A DNA stretch of 64,000 bases from assembly GCA_019359615.1 (NCBI GenBank), contig JAHHHA010000014.1, positions 62,001-126,000 of the forward strand, written 5' to 3'. Source of the DNA: Cyanosarcina radialis HA8281-LM2. GTDB taxonomy: Bacteria > Cyanobacteriota > Cyanobacteriia > Cyanobacteriales > CCAP-1448. Positions 17,263-27,613 of the stretch are shown here, one piece after another. Position 1 is the first letter of the stretch, and every line of letters begins with the position of its first letter. Made by a program: the position numbers and the translations under genes. Below the pieces are notes generated by a model, which was not told the origin of the DNA, searched no databases, and saw only the letters and a program-made list of their open reading frames with translations.

Positions 17263-18699
17263 ATGACGAGCGGTAGAAAAATCATTCTGTTTGAATTAAA
17301 CGAAGTGCCATTTCGAGTCATCGACTATTACTGCCAGCGACATCCCGATTCATACTTAGCTCGGCGGCTACCAGAATGCTACCAGTACGAAACTACCACC
17401 GAAGATTCTATTCTCAGTCCTTGGATAACTTGGCCGACCCTCCAGCGGGGAGTGACTAACAGCAAGCATTCTATTCGCCATTTCGGTCAAGATTTATCCG
17501 AGATCGATCGCCAATTCCCTCCTGTATGGCAGATTTTAGCAAAGCGAGGGATTAAAACTGGGGTTTTTGGCTCTCTCCACACCTACCCTTTGCCCGATGC
17601 TTTAGACAATTATGCTTTCTACGTCCCAGATACCTTTGCGGCGGGGAGCGAGTGTTTTCCGGCATATCTGTCAGTTTTTCAAGAGTTCAATCTTTTAATG
17701 GCCAGACGTTCTTCTCGGAATGTTTCTACAGAAGTTCCCTGGCAGAACGCCCTCAAACTGCTGTTGAATATCCCCAACTTGGGGTTGAGAAGCAAAACCT
17801 TGGTAGATATCGGCCAGCAATTACTGACAGAAAAGCTCAAACCGTGGCTGAAAAATCGAAGGCGCACTTACCAAGTAGTTTTAGCTTTCGATCTATTTCT
17901 CAAACAACTCAAGACCACCAAGCCAGATTTTGCCACGTTTTTTACCAATCACGTAGCTTCGTCAATGCACCGTTACTGGGCCGCAACTTTTCCGGGCGAC
18001 TACGAAAATCTCGGTTACGATCGCGATTGGGTTTCTAAATACCAAGGCGAGATCGACTTTACCATGAGTAAATTCAATCGCTTCTTTGCAGAACTGGTCG
18101 ATTACGTCGATCGCGATCGAGAATATACTTTATGGATCGCTACCAGCATGGGGCAAACTGCCCTACACCAAGAACCGTTACAAACTCAATTGTACGCCAC
18201 CGATCTAGATCTATTTATGTCAGCTTTGGGTATTCCTCAAGAGCGATGGTCGAGGCGGGCAGCGATGTTACCTTACGTCAGCGTTTTCGTTGAAGCAGAA
18301 TGGGTAGAGCGGTTTCGAGAGCGGCTTGGTAAATTAACTATCTGCGGGCGGCCGATGAATTTTGATGAAAAAGAAAATGGCTTCTTCGCTCTATTTTTCG
18401 GTCAAAAAAACCTAGAGCAAAAACAGATCGATAGTGCTATATTCGACGAACAAATCGTTTCTTTTGAGTCTTTAGGTCTAGAAAACGTTCGGATTGAAGA
18501 TGAAACTGATTCAACAGCTTATCATATTCCTCAAGGTTCCTTAATAATTTACGATCCTCAAGATCGTTCGCGAAAAGGACCGAGAACTCAAATTTCTACT
18601 TTAGAAATTACTCCAGCGATCTTGAAAAATTTCTCAGTTAAAGTTCCCGATTATATGAAGGTTGCAGAACATCTGAGTACAGCAGCCACAATTGGATAG
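17263..18699 (+). CDS. Alkaline-phosphatase-fold protein (phosphodiesterase-like)
   Basis: A 478-residue protein whose start IILFELNEVPFRVIDYYC (8-25), then PWITWPTLQRGVTNSKHSIR and IKTGVFGSLHTYP look like the type I phosphodiesterase/sulfatase branch of the alkaline phosphatase superfamily. The Asp that usually follows the first strand is Glu12/Asn13 here, and Thr at SPWITWPTLQRG is at the place of the nucleophile. FFTNHVASSMHRYW and LWIATSMGQTALHQE are at the positions where Asp/His metal ligands are expected (the last is normally S-D-H-G), so the metal site is altered. Cytoplasmic by sequence: no signal peptide. The exact reaction is unknown; a head-group or phosphate-ester function in glycan assembly is one possibility. 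Confidence 0.6.
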   Translation: MTSGRKIILFELNEVPFRVIDYYCQRHPDSYLARRLPECYQYETTTEDSILSPWITWPTLQRGVTNSKHSIRHFGQDLSEIDRQFPPVWQILAKRGIKTGVFGSLHTYPLPDALDNYAFYVPDTFAAGSECFPAYLSVFQEFNLLMARRSSRNVSTEVPWQNALKLLLNIPNLGLRSKTLVDIGQQLLTEKLKPWLKNRRRTYQVVLAFDLFLKQLKTTKPDFATFFTNHVASSMHRYWAATFPGDYENLGYDRDWVSKYQGEIDFTMSKFNRFFAELVDYVDRDREYTLWIATSMGQTALHQEPLQTQLYATDLDLFMSALGIPQERWSRRAAMLPYVSVFVEAEWVERFRERLGKLTICGRPMNFDEKENGFFALFFGQKNLEQKQIDSAIFDEQIVSFESLGLENVRIEDETDSTAYHIPQGSLIIYDPQDRSRKGPRTQISTLEITPAILKNFSVKVPDYMKVAEHLSTAATIG

Positions 18700-18818
18700 T
18701 AATAATTCAATTTCGTTCTAATTGCTGATAATTTTTTTGCGATCGCCAGCGATCTGAAGAACGAAAAATCTGTTATTATGAAATGCGATCGCCAGATGGC
18801 AGGGATGAGAGGATTAAA

Positions 18819-19553
18819 ATGCAAAACGTTTTTTATCAAACAGGTCGTCGCTTGTTGTTTCCTGGGTTTGATATTCATACTAGATCTAGGGCTTCGTTGT
18901 GTAAGTTTTGGCAAACTGGAGAAAGACGGGTTTTAGATGCTGGGTGCGGTAACGGTTATTTTTCTTATCTAGCTTGGAAGTCGGGAGCAACTGTAGATGC
19001 TGTCACTTTCGAGCAACACTCAGCCGAGAAAGCTAATAGTTTTTTTGCCGAACAGGTAAAGACAGGCAGATTAAATTTTATTTATAAAAATCTTTACGAT
19101 CTAGATTATCCGGCAGAAACTTTTGATGAAATTATCTGCTATGAAGTTTTAGAACATTTGGTGCGAGATCGAGAAATGATGTGTCGGTTTAGCAAATGGC
19201 TGAAGCCAGGAGGGGTATTGCATCTATGTACTCCCAATAAACAGCATCCTTTTCACGCCAATACCATTCCTTCAGCCACAGAAGATGGCTGGCACGTCCG
19301 TCAGGGATACGATCGATTATCGTATGAAGACATTCTCGCTCAGGCTGGTTTAAAACCAGATATGTATGCTGGAATCGGTACTTTGGTGGTTTGGAAGTGC
19401 GACGATTTAGTCGGTTCGGTTCGTCGGGCTTGGGGACATGGAGTTGCTGCCCCATTCTTTCTTTTAACTTGGCCGATATGGCCGTGGTTTTGCCTGACAT
19501 CGCCAGATACAGGCTACAGCATTTATGTCAAAGGAGTTAAACCCGCTATCTGA
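18819..19553 (+). CDS. Class I SAM-dependent methyltransferase
   Basis: Methyltransferase of 244 residues. Motif I RVLDAGCGNGYFSYLAWKSG, then NLYDLDYPAETFDEIICYEVLEHL, and LKPGGVLHLCTPNKQHP as motif III region. The C-terminus ends in a hydrophobic stretch (VAAPFFLLTWPIWPWFCL), perhaps a membrane anchor. I chose ATG 18819 because AGAGGATT stands seven bases upstream; an ATG at 18783 would add 12 unconserved residues. It is flanked by 119-bp gaps, and small AT-rich repeats follow it at 19556-19640. Confidence 0.8.
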   Translation: MQNVFYQTGRRLLFPGFDIHTRSRASLCKFWQTGERRVLDAGCGNGYFSYLAWKSGATVDAVTFEQHSAEKANSFFAEQVKTGRLNFIYKNLYDLDYPAETFDEIICYEVLEHLVRDREMMCRFSKWLKPGGVLHLCTPNKQHPFHANTIPSATEDGWHVRQGYDRLSYEDILAQAGLKPDMYAGIGTLVVWKCDDLVGSVRRAWGHGVAAPFFLLTWPIWPWFCLTSPDTGYSIYVKGVKPAI

Positions 19554-19555
19554 AT

Positions 19556-19640
19556 TGTGAATGAAGACAGGAGGTTAGCGGAATTATGAATTATGAATAG
19601 TGAATGATGAATAGAGACAGGGGGTTATCGGAATTAGGAT
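19556..19640. repeat. Short tandem repeats (GAATTATGAAT unit)
   Basis: Degenerate repeats of GAATTATGAAT/GAATGATGAAT type with two copies of AGACAGG(A/G)GGTTA. The same word recurs at 41530-41565 and, partly, at 2720-2760. Non-coding. Confidence 0.6.
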
Positions 19641-19672
19641 AAACATAAATCCCGATTTTATTTGCGATCGCT

Positions 19673-20860
19673 ATGCCAAAAAAGGAGTATAAAAAGTTTC
19701 AATCTATTCATTTATGGGTGCCAAATATTTTTGAGTTTAAAGGTGGAATTCAAGTTTATCTAAAGGCTCTACTAAAAGTAATAAAAGAGCGATTTACTGG
19801 TTTAGAATTAGTGGTTTTAGATAAACTCGATCGAACTCAACCCGAAGCAGAGTGTTTCAAAGATGAAAGTCTCTTATTCTTTTTTAGTGGCAACGTTCCA
19901 TTTTCTTTGCGTTCGGCACATTTTGGATTCAATTTATTCAGACTAGCATTCATCAAACGACCAAATTTAATTATCTGCGCCCATCTCAACTTTGCTCCTG
20001 TCGCTTGGTTAATCCAAAAATTTACCGATATACCTTATTGGATTATTGTTTATGGATTAGAGGCATGGAGTGTCGAGGATCGATGGAAAAAAGCGGCTTT
20101 AAAAAATGCCGAAAAGATCGTATCTATCAGTAGTTACACTCGCGATCGCCTGCTTAAAGAACAACAACTATCTCCAGATAAATTCTTTATTTTACCAGTA
20201 ACGTTCGATCCCAGTCGCTTTGTCATTCAAGAAAAACCACAATATTTACTCGATCGCTATCAAATTCAAGCAAATCGACCGATTATTTTGACAGTTTCTA
20301 GATTAGATATTCAAGCCATCTCTAAAGGTTACGAACCGATCCTGCAAGCTTTACCTGAAGTGCGCAAACATCTACCTAATGTCTGCTATATTTTAGTAGG
20401 TAAAGGGAGCGATCGCCCTCGAATTGAAAGATTAATTGTCGAGCTAAATTTAGAGCAAAATGTCATCTTGACTGGTTTCGTCCCCGATGATGAATTGAAC
20501 GACTATTACAACTTGTGCGATTTGTTTGCTATGGTAGGCAAAACCGAAGGTTTTGGCATTGTTTATTTAGAAGCCTTAGCTTGCGGCAAGCCCGCTCTAG
20601 GTGGAAATCGAGACGGCGCGTTAGATGCCTTGTGTCATGGTAAACTGGGAGCTTTAGTAGATCCTGAAGATAAAGAAGCGATCGCCCAAACTATCGTCCA
20701 AATTTTGCAAGGAACTTATCCGCAACCAATTATGTATCAACCAGAGGCTTTGCGTCAAAAAATTATCGATCTGTATGGGTGGGAACGATTTGAAAATCGC
20801 ATAGAAGAATTATTTTATAATGCAGATAAACCGCAGATAAACGCAGATAAACGCAGATAA
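19673..20860 (+). CDS. Glycosyltransferase family 4
   Basis: GT-B enzyme of 395 residues. The N-terminal acceptor region includes VPNIFEFKGGIQVYLKALL; donor domain LTVSRLDIQAISKGYEPILQ; KTEGFGIVYLEALACG carries the E-x7-E motif. The last 13 residues (NADKPQINADKRR) are not conserved protein but come from the nucleotide repeat at 20820-20860, so the natural C-terminus was probably extended or replaced by repeat DNA. The next glycosyltransferase starts 37 bp later. Confidence 0.88.
   Translation: MPKKEYKKFQSIHLWVPNIFEFKGGIQVYLKALLKVIKERFTGLELVVLDKLDRTQPEAECFKDESLLFFFSGNVPFSLRSAHFGFNLFRLAFIKRPNLIICAHLNFAPVAWLIQKFTDIPYWIIVYGLEAWSVEDRWKKAALKNAEKIVSISSYTRDRLLKEQQLSPDKFFILPVTFDPSRFVIQEKPQYLLDRYQIQANRPIILTVSRLDIQAISKGYEPILQALPEVRKHLPNVCYILVGKGSDRPRIERLIVELNLEQNVILTGFVPDDELNDYYNLCDLFAMVGKTEGFGIVYLEALACGKPALGGNRDGALDALCHGKLGALVDPEDKEAIAQTIVQILQGTYPQPIMYQPEALRQKIIDLYGWERFENRIEELFYNADKPQINADKRR
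20820..20860. repeat. GCAGATAAAC tandem repeat at a gene end
   Basis: Three to four copies of GCAGATAAA(C) in tandem encode the C-terminal tail and stop of the preceding glycosyltransferase. Confidence 0.7.
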
Positions 20861-20897
20861 GTTTGATGAGTTATCGACTTTCGCTAGCCAGATAATT

Positions 20898-22130
20898 ATG
20901 AAAGTTCTGCACGTTATTCCTTCAATTTCTCCAATACGCGGCGGTCCTAGTTATGCAGTTCTGGAAACAGTAAAAGCTTTAAGGAATTTAGGAATTGATT
21001 CTGAAATTGTCACTACTGACGACAACGGCCCGAATGAAGTTCTAGACGTGCCTTTGGCAGAAAAATTTGAGTATGAGGGAGTGCCAGTTTTTTGCTTTCC
21101 TCGATTTGCTCCACCCCCTAAGGGAGTATCTTTTAATACCGATCGCGCTTTTCTATTCTCTGCCGATTTAACTAAATGGCTTTGGCAGCATACTCGCAAT
21201 TACGACCTTTTAGAAACTCGCTATCTTTTTTCTTACCCTTCCAGTTGCGCTCGCATCATCGCCCAAATCCAAAAAGTGCCTTATATCGTCCATCCCACGG
21301 GTCAGCTAGCAACTTGGGCGCTATCTCAAAGTCGAAAAAAAAAGCAAATATATTCCTTTTTAATCGAACGTCGGAACTTAAATCGAGCATCAGCCATTCA
21401 ATGTTCTTCTGCTGGAGAAGCTAAAGACATCTATAATTTCGGAATTAAGACCCCTACTTTTGTCGCTCCCGTTGGGGTGAGTTCTCTAGTCGAGCGTCCG
21501 ACAGCCAAACAGAAGCTGCGCGATATTTATCGCCTCCCAGGTGAGACACCTGTAGTTTTGTTCCTCTCTCGCCTCCATCCCAAAAAGCGGCCGGATTTAC
21601 TTATAAGCGCCCTCAGTCAGCTTGCCCAGCAAAACTACGATTTTCACTTGATTTTGGCAGGTACGGGCGAACCAGACTACCTGAGCTACTTAGAAAATTC
21701 GATCGCTTCTTTGGGTTTAGCTGCGCAAATCTCGTTTGCTGGTTTTGTCGCTGGCGAAGATAAGTATCTGCTACTACAAGGGTCAGACCTATTTGTGTTA
21801 CCATCTTTCTCTGAGAATTTCGGTGTAGCGGTAGCAGAAGCCATGGCAGCGGGATTACCCGCCATCGTCACTTCTGGCATCCAGATCGCACCAGAAATAG
21901 CCGCAGCCAATGCTGGGCTAGCAATAGAGGGAGATGTCGATTCCCTAGCTGGCGCTATCGCTCAGTTGCTCGACTCTGCCGACTTGAGAGAAAAATTAGG
22001 AAATAATGGCAAAATTCTAGCTCAGCGACGATATTCTTGGCAGGCGATCGCTAAAGATCTCGTCACCGTATATCAATCTATCGTTCAGCAAAAAAAGCTG
22101 CCACCAGATTTGGCTGTTCGCTCGTTTTAA
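20898..22130 (+). CDS. Glycosyltransferase family 4
   Basis: GT-B enzyme of 410 residues. N-terminal LHVIPSISPIRGGPSYAVLE (4-23) with the R-G-G-P-x-x acceptor loop common in polysaccharide glycosyltransferases; VVLFLSRLHPKKRPDLLISAL opens the donor domain; PSFSENFGVAVAEAMAAG holds the E-x7-E motif. It is followed after 13 bp by the sulfoquinovose-synthase-like gene with a clear AGGAGG ribosome site between them. It does not resemble SqdX, the sulfolipid transferase that usually accompanies sqdB. Confidence 0.9.
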   Translation: MKVLHVIPSISPIRGGPSYAVLETVKALRNLGIDSEIVTTDDNGPNEVLDVPLAEKFEYEGVPVFCFPRFAPPPKGVSFNTDRAFLFSADLTKWLWQHTRNYDLLETRYLFSYPSSCARIIAQIQKVPYIVHPTGQLATWALSQSRKKKQIYSFLIERRNLNRASAIQCSSAGEAKDIYNFGIKTPTFVAPVGVSSLVERPTAKQKLRDIYRLPGETPVVLFLSRLHPKKRPDLLISALSQLAQQNYDFHLILAGTGEPDYLSYLENSIASLGLAAQISFAGFVAGEDKYLLLQGSDLFVLPSFSENFGVAVAEAMAAGLPAIVTSGIQIAPEIAAANAGLAIEGDVDSLAGAIAQLLDSADLREKLGNNGKILAQRRYSWQAIAKDLVTVYQSIVQQKKLPPDLAVRSF

Positions 22131-22143
22131 ATAGGAGGAGTAA

Positions 22144-23307
22144 ATGAACGTAGTTATTTTAGGAGGGGATGGGTTTTGCGGCTGGCCGACCGCACTGCAT
22201 CTATCGCAATTGGGTCACGATATTGTCATCGTCGATAATTTATCGCGGCGCAATATTGATAATGAATTAGGCATCGTTTCTTTAACTCCAATTACTTCAA
22301 TATTTACTCGCATCAAAGCTTGGGAAGAAGTTTCTGGTAAAGCCATTCAATTTTACAATTTCAACATAGCCAAAGAATACGATCGCCTCTTAAACTTATT
22401 TTGCACCTACCGCCCGGATGTCGTCGTTCATTTTGCCGAACAGCGAGCCGCCCCCTACTCGATGAAGTCATCTCGGCAAAAACGATATACGGTTGACAAT
22501 AATTTAAATGCCACTAATAACATCTTGTGCGCGATCGTCGATTCGGGACTAGACATCCATTTAGTTCATTTAGGAACCATGGGAGTCTACGGTTACGGCA
22601 CGGCGGGAATGAAAATCCCCGAAGGTTATTTAGATATTCAAGTAACTACCGAAACCGGAGAAATTCAAAGCCAACAGATCCTATATCCAGCTAATCCCGG
22701 TAGCGTTTATCACATGACTAAAACTCAGGATCAGTTGTTCTTCTTTTACTACAATAAAAACGATGGTATTAGAATTACAGACCTGCATCAAGGGGTAGTT
22801 TGGGGCACTAATACTCGCGAAACTAAACTCGACGAACGCCTCATTAATAGATTTGACTACGACGGAGACTACGGCACAGTCTTAAACCGATTCTTAATGC
22901 AAGCAGCTATAGGACACCCTTTAACCGTTCACGGTACGGGCGGTCAAACTAGAGCCTTCGTCCACATCCAAGATACGGTCAGATGTATCCAGATCGCGAT
23001 CGACAATCCCCCGCAAAAATCGGAGCGAGTCAAAATCTTCAATCAAATGACAGAAACTCACCGAGTTCGAGATCTGGCCAAGTTGGTTTCCCAGATAACT
23101 GGAGCGGGAATCGAATTTCTCGATAATCCCAGGCAAGAAGCCCTAGAAAACGACCTGCACGTCGAAAATAAATGTTTCCTAGAGCTAGGCTTAGAGCCAA
23201 TTAAGCTCAGTACCGACCTGATGAAAGAAGTAACAGAGGTTGCTGCCAAGTACAAAGATCGCTGCGATCTGGCAAAAATCATCTGTACTTCCAAGTGGCG
23301 AAAGTAG
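22144..23307 (+). CDS. UDP-sulfoquinovose synthase-like SDR enzyme
   Basis: Extended short-chain dehydrogenase of the SqdB/SQD1 branch (387 residues; SqdB is about 380-400). Seen: NAD-binding GGDGFCG (7-13); HFAEQRAAPYSM; LGTMG with Thr145; SVYHMTK with Tyr189, His190 and Lys193; DLHQGVVWG; INRFDYDGDYGTVLNRF and AIGHPLTVHGTGGQTRAF. In SQD1 the matching Thr145, Tyr182 and Lys186 are catalytic and convert UDP-glucose plus sulfite to UDP-sulfoquinovose. Placement at the end of a glycan operon, without sqdX, suggests a paralogue supplying a sulfonated or otherwise modified sugar to the polymer. It may instead be the genome's only sqdB. AGGAGG six bases before the ATG supports the start. Confidence 0.75.
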   Translation: MNVVILGGDGFCGWPTALHLSQLGHDIVIVDNLSRRNIDNELGIVSLTPITSIFTRIKAWEEVSGKAIQFYNFNIAKEYDRLLNLFCTYRPDVVVHFAEQRAAPYSMKSSRQKRYTVDNNLNATNNILCAIVDSGLDIHLVHLGTMGVYGYGTAGMKIPEGYLDIQVTTETGEIQSQQILYPANPGSVYHMTKTQDQLFFFYYNKNDGIRITDLHQGVVWGTNTRETKLDERLINRFDYDGDYGTVLNRFLMQAAIGHPLTVHGTGGQTRAFVHIQDTVRCIQIAIDNPPQKSERVKIFNQMTETHRVRDLAKLVSQITGAGIEFLDNPRQEALENDLHVENKCFLELGLEPIKLSTDLMKEVTEVAAKYKDRCDLAKIICTSKWRK

Positions 23308-23411
23308 GGGGATGAGTTCGGAGTTCGGAGTTCGGAATTCAGAGTTCCCCCCTCTCCCCTCTCCTTGTCCCCGTGTCAGTCACGACCATGGGCATTTGAC
23401 GGGAGACGATC
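23308..23411. repeat. GTTCGGA repeats between convergent genes
   Basis: Gap between the convergent glycan cluster and crtB. It holds three copies of GTTCGGA and a C-rich CCCCTCTCC tract. No clear terminator hairpin was found. Confidence 0.5.
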
Positions 23412-24341
23412 TCAAAGGGCCTGCGCTCTCAGCCAAGCTATAGGCAAGCTGAGAAACTTGCGAGAGGTGGAGACATAAGCTCTTTGCCGAAAGACATCGT
23501 AACGATTGCGTTCGATCGCGCCCAGAATTTGTTGGTATAGCATCAAGGCTGCCCAAATCGGGTAGCGAGCGTCAGGACTCAGGTAACCAATTCCCTTTTC
23601 AGCAATAACATAGAAGTTGCGGGCGCGTTGGATTTGAAATCGCATTAACGCTTGCCAGCGATCGTCGATTACTCCTTCGATCAGATCTTGTTCGGTGTAG
23701 TTAAATCGAGCTAGTTCTTCTAAAGGCAAATAAATTCGACCTCTTGCAGCATCTTCGCCCACATCTCGCAAGATATTGGTCAATTGAAACGCAATTCCTA
23801 AAGCGATCGCCTCTTGGGTAGGAATATAGAGATCTTGCTGCCGATCCCAGGCGGCCGTCTGCAAGCCACCATTAACACCGACGATCGCGGTTGACATCAG
23901 CCCGACAGTGCCAGCCACTCGATAGCAGTAAAGTTCTAATTCTTCAAATGTCTCGTACCGATTGCGGTAAAGATCCATCCGCTGACCGGCAATCATATCC
24001 CGAAACGGTTGAATATCCATCGGAAATCGCGAGAGGGTATCGACTAAAGCCACATCTGGATCTTCTACCGGATGTCCGGCAAAGATCGATTCTAGCTGTG
24101 CCTCCCAGCGATCGAGGGTTTCAGGAGTGGTAATCCCCGCTGGCAATCCATCTACTAACTCATCCGTACACCTGCACCAAGCATAAATAGCCCAAATAGC
24201 TCGTCGCTTGACTTCTGGCATCAAGAGAGTGCCTAAATAAAACGTTTTAGCGTGTTTAGCGGTAATTTGCCGACAGATCTCGTAGGCATCCTCGATCGAG
24301 ACTAACGTTCTCATGCCAGGTAATTTAGACAGTTGCAGCAT
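23412..24341 (-). CDS. crtB: 15-cis-phytoene synthase
   Basis: Condenses two geranylgeranyl diphosphates to phytoene, the first committed carotenoid step, at the membrane surface. The 309-residue protein has both Asp-rich metal/diphosphate motifs of trans-isoprenyl synthases: RCTDELVDG (about 57-65) and RDVGEDAARGRIYLP (about 190-205). Other family blocks are KTFYLGTLLMP and AIWAIYAWCR at the N-terminus. It lies 100 bp downstream of crtP in the same direction, the usual cyanobacterial crtP-crtB arrangement. The region between them holds GTGTTGA repeats. Confidence 0.95.
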   Translation of the reverse strand: MLQLSKLPGMRTLVSIEDAYEICRQITAKHAKTFYLGTLLMPEVKRRAIWAIYAWCRCTDELVDGLPAGITTPETLDRWEAQLESIFAGHPVEDPDVALVDTLSRFPMDIQPFRDMIAGQRMDLYRNRYETFEELELYCYRVAGTVGLMSTAIVGVNGGLQTAAWDRQQDLYIPTQEAIALGIAFQLTNILRDVGEDAARGRIYLPLEELARFNYTEQDLIEGVIDDRWQALMRFQIQRARNFYVIAEKGIGYLSPDARYPIWAALMLYQQILGAIERNRYDVFRQRAYVSTSRKFLSLPIAWLRAQAL

Positions 24342-24354
24342 TCGCGATCGGCTA

Positions 24355-24420
24355 GCTTGTTGAAAGTGTTAAGTGTTAAGTGTGGAGTGTTGAGTGGCAG
24401 AACTGACGACAACTTAACAC
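24355..24420. repeat. GTTAAGTGTTGAGT tandem repeats
   Basis: Degenerate 7-base units (GTTAAGT, GTGGAGT, GTTGAGT) in the crtP-crtB gap. The same family occurs at 33508-33545, 50377-50410 and 55018-55047. Confidence 0.65.
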
Positions 24421-24441
24421 TCGCGTTGCCAGCACTTATGG

Positions 24442-26156
<1,715 letters not shown>

Positions 26157-27446
26157 ATGACTCTGCGGGCTTCTGGGGAAGGATTAGCCAGAATTAGGCA
26201 AGCCAGGATGTACAAAGGGTGGACGATCGACGATCCGCGTTGGCTTTGGCAAGCGAGTCGGTTGTTAGAACCTGATGTTGATTGGCAGCCAGAAGGTCCT
26301 TTTGCAGATGGTTTGTCTATGCCTACTTGGAAACGGTTTCTAGCAGGAAAAGAGTCGATTAAAGTGCCAGCTTTTCAGATTTTTTGCCAGGTTTTGGGAT
26401 TGAATTGGCAAGAAGTTTGCCAGCTAAGTCAAAATCGAGAGCTAGCCGCCACTGAATCGGCTCAAGAGTTTTATGTGGAACGAGTTCCATTTGAGGAAGA
26501 ATGTTATCGAGAACTTTTACATCCTGGTTCGCTAATTCGGATTAAAGCGCCGCAACAGATGGGCAAAACTTTGTTCGTGCAAAAACTGCTGGATAAATTG
26601 GCTAGTCAGGGATATCGAACGGTGAATTTGAGTTTTAAGTTGGCCGATCGGATTCATTTCTCTAGTTTGGATAAGTTATTGCGGTGGTTAGCTACTAATG
26701 TCAGTCGAGAGTTGGGGTTGCCAAGTCCCTTAGATGACTACTGGGATGAAGCGGGAATGGGCAGTAAAAGCAGTTGTTCTACTTATTTTGAAGAGTATTT
26801 ATTGGCGCAAGCAGATACACCTTTGGTTTTGGGGTTCGATGATGTCGATTTGGTGTTTCCCTACCCAGAAGTTTCGGAAGATTTTTTTGCCCTGTTGCGT
26901 TCTTGGTATGAGAAGGGCAGAACTCGGAAGCAGTGGAAGAAGTTGCGATTGTTGGCAATTCATTCGACGGAAATTTATATTCGGTTGCATATCGACCAAT
27001 CCCCATTTAATGTGGGCTTGCCGATCGAGTTGCCAGAGTTTTCGAGAGAACAAGTTCAAGATCTAGCCAAGCAACACGGACTCAATTGGAGTCTAGCTGA
27101 GGTGGAAGAATTGATGCAGATGGTGGGCGGACATCCAGATATGGTGCAGCAGGCTCTATATTATCTGAAAAATCATCCAGAAATGACACTGGAGGAGTTG
27201 TTAGAAACGGCACCGACGGAAGAGGGAATTTATCGCCATCGGTTGCGAGAACATTTGTTAAATCTGCAAAAACATTCCGATCTGGCTGAAGCAATGAAAA
27301 AGGTGGCGATCGCAATGGAAAATGTGCGCTTGTCGCCGATGGAGATTTGGAATTTACAACGAATGGGTTTGGTGAAGTTGCAGGGAAATGAGGTGAAATC
27401 TCGGTGTAATTTGTATAGTTTGTATTTGGGCGATCGCCTGTCGTAA
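26157..27446 (+). CDS. AAA-like domain ATPase with N-terminal helical domain
   Basis: Residues 1-95 form a helical region (GLARIRQARMYKGWTI and PTWKRFLAGKESIKVPAFQ) that resembles the DNA-binding-like helical domain found in front of NB-ARC/AAA modules in cyanobacteria. A P-loop ATPase of the AAA-like (AAA_35) type follows: Walker A IKAPQQMGKT (129-138), Walker B PLVLGFDDVDLVF, and sensor-like RLLAIHST. C-terminal helices (GHPDMVQQALYYL) fit the winged-helix part. No sensor repeat domain is attached, unlike the next gene. STAND-like proteins act as switches in signalling or defence, but the role here is unknown. Length 429. Confidence 0.75.
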   Translation: MTLRASGEGLARIRQARMYKGWTIDDPRWLWQASRLLEPDVDWQPEGPFADGLSMPTWKRFLAGKESIKVPAFQIFCQVLGLNWQEVCQLSQNRELAATESAQEFYVERVPFEEECYRELLHPGSLIRIKAPQQMGKTLFVQKLLDKLASQGYRTVNLSFKLADRIHFSSLDKLLRWLATNVSRELGLPSPLDDYWDEAGMGSKSSCSTYFEEYLLAQADTPLVLGFDDVDLVFPYPEVSEDFFALLRSWYEKGRTRKQWKKLRLLAIHSTEIYIRLHIDQSPFNVGLPIELPEFSREQVQDLAKQHGLNWSLAEVEELMQMVGGHPDMVQQALYYLKNHPEMTLEELLETAPTEEGIYRHRLREHLLNLQKHSDLAEAMKKVAIAMENVRLSPMEIWNLQRMGLVKLQGNEVKSRCNLYSLYLGDRLS

Positions 27447-27489
27447 AAGCCAGAATTTTATTGCCATGGCGAATGAATTCGCGGCTATA

Positions 27490-27580
27490 CAATCAAAGTC
27501 CGCCTGCGCGGACTAATGCGTAGGGATTTTAAACCTGCGGAGGCAGGTTTCGTCTGCCAAGGCTGCGGTTTCAACCGCCC
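27490..27580. repeat. Multi-hairpin repeat upstream of the AAA-WD40 gene
   Basis: Three successive hairpins: AGTCCGC/GCGGACT (27497-27514), AAACCTGC/GCAGGTTT (27531-27550) and GCGGTT/AACCGC (27565-27578). It lies 34-124 bases before the ATG of the next gene, so it may be part of the 5' leader. The first hairpin shares the AGTCC...GGACT form of the elements at 40.1 and 44.7 kb, but no terminal inverted repeats are visible. Confidence 0.6.
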
Positions 27581-27613
27581 TCGTTATTTTCCCATATAAA
27601 TGAGGAATTATCT

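Larger units (their letters stand above)
7835..23307 (+). other. Surface glycan biosynthesis cluster
   Basis: Fourteen of the fifteen genes here run on the plus strand, with gaps of -47 to about 120 bp after 9204. Glycosyltransferases, methyltransferases, one multi-spanning polymerase-like protein, an alkaline-phosphatase-fold protein and a sugar-nucleotide enzyme together indicate production of a methylated exopolysaccharide or lipopolysaccharide O-chain. No Wzx flippase, Wza/Wzc export protein, ABC exporter or initiating phosphoglycosyltransferase is seen, so those steps must be encoded elsewhere. Confidence 0.75.
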
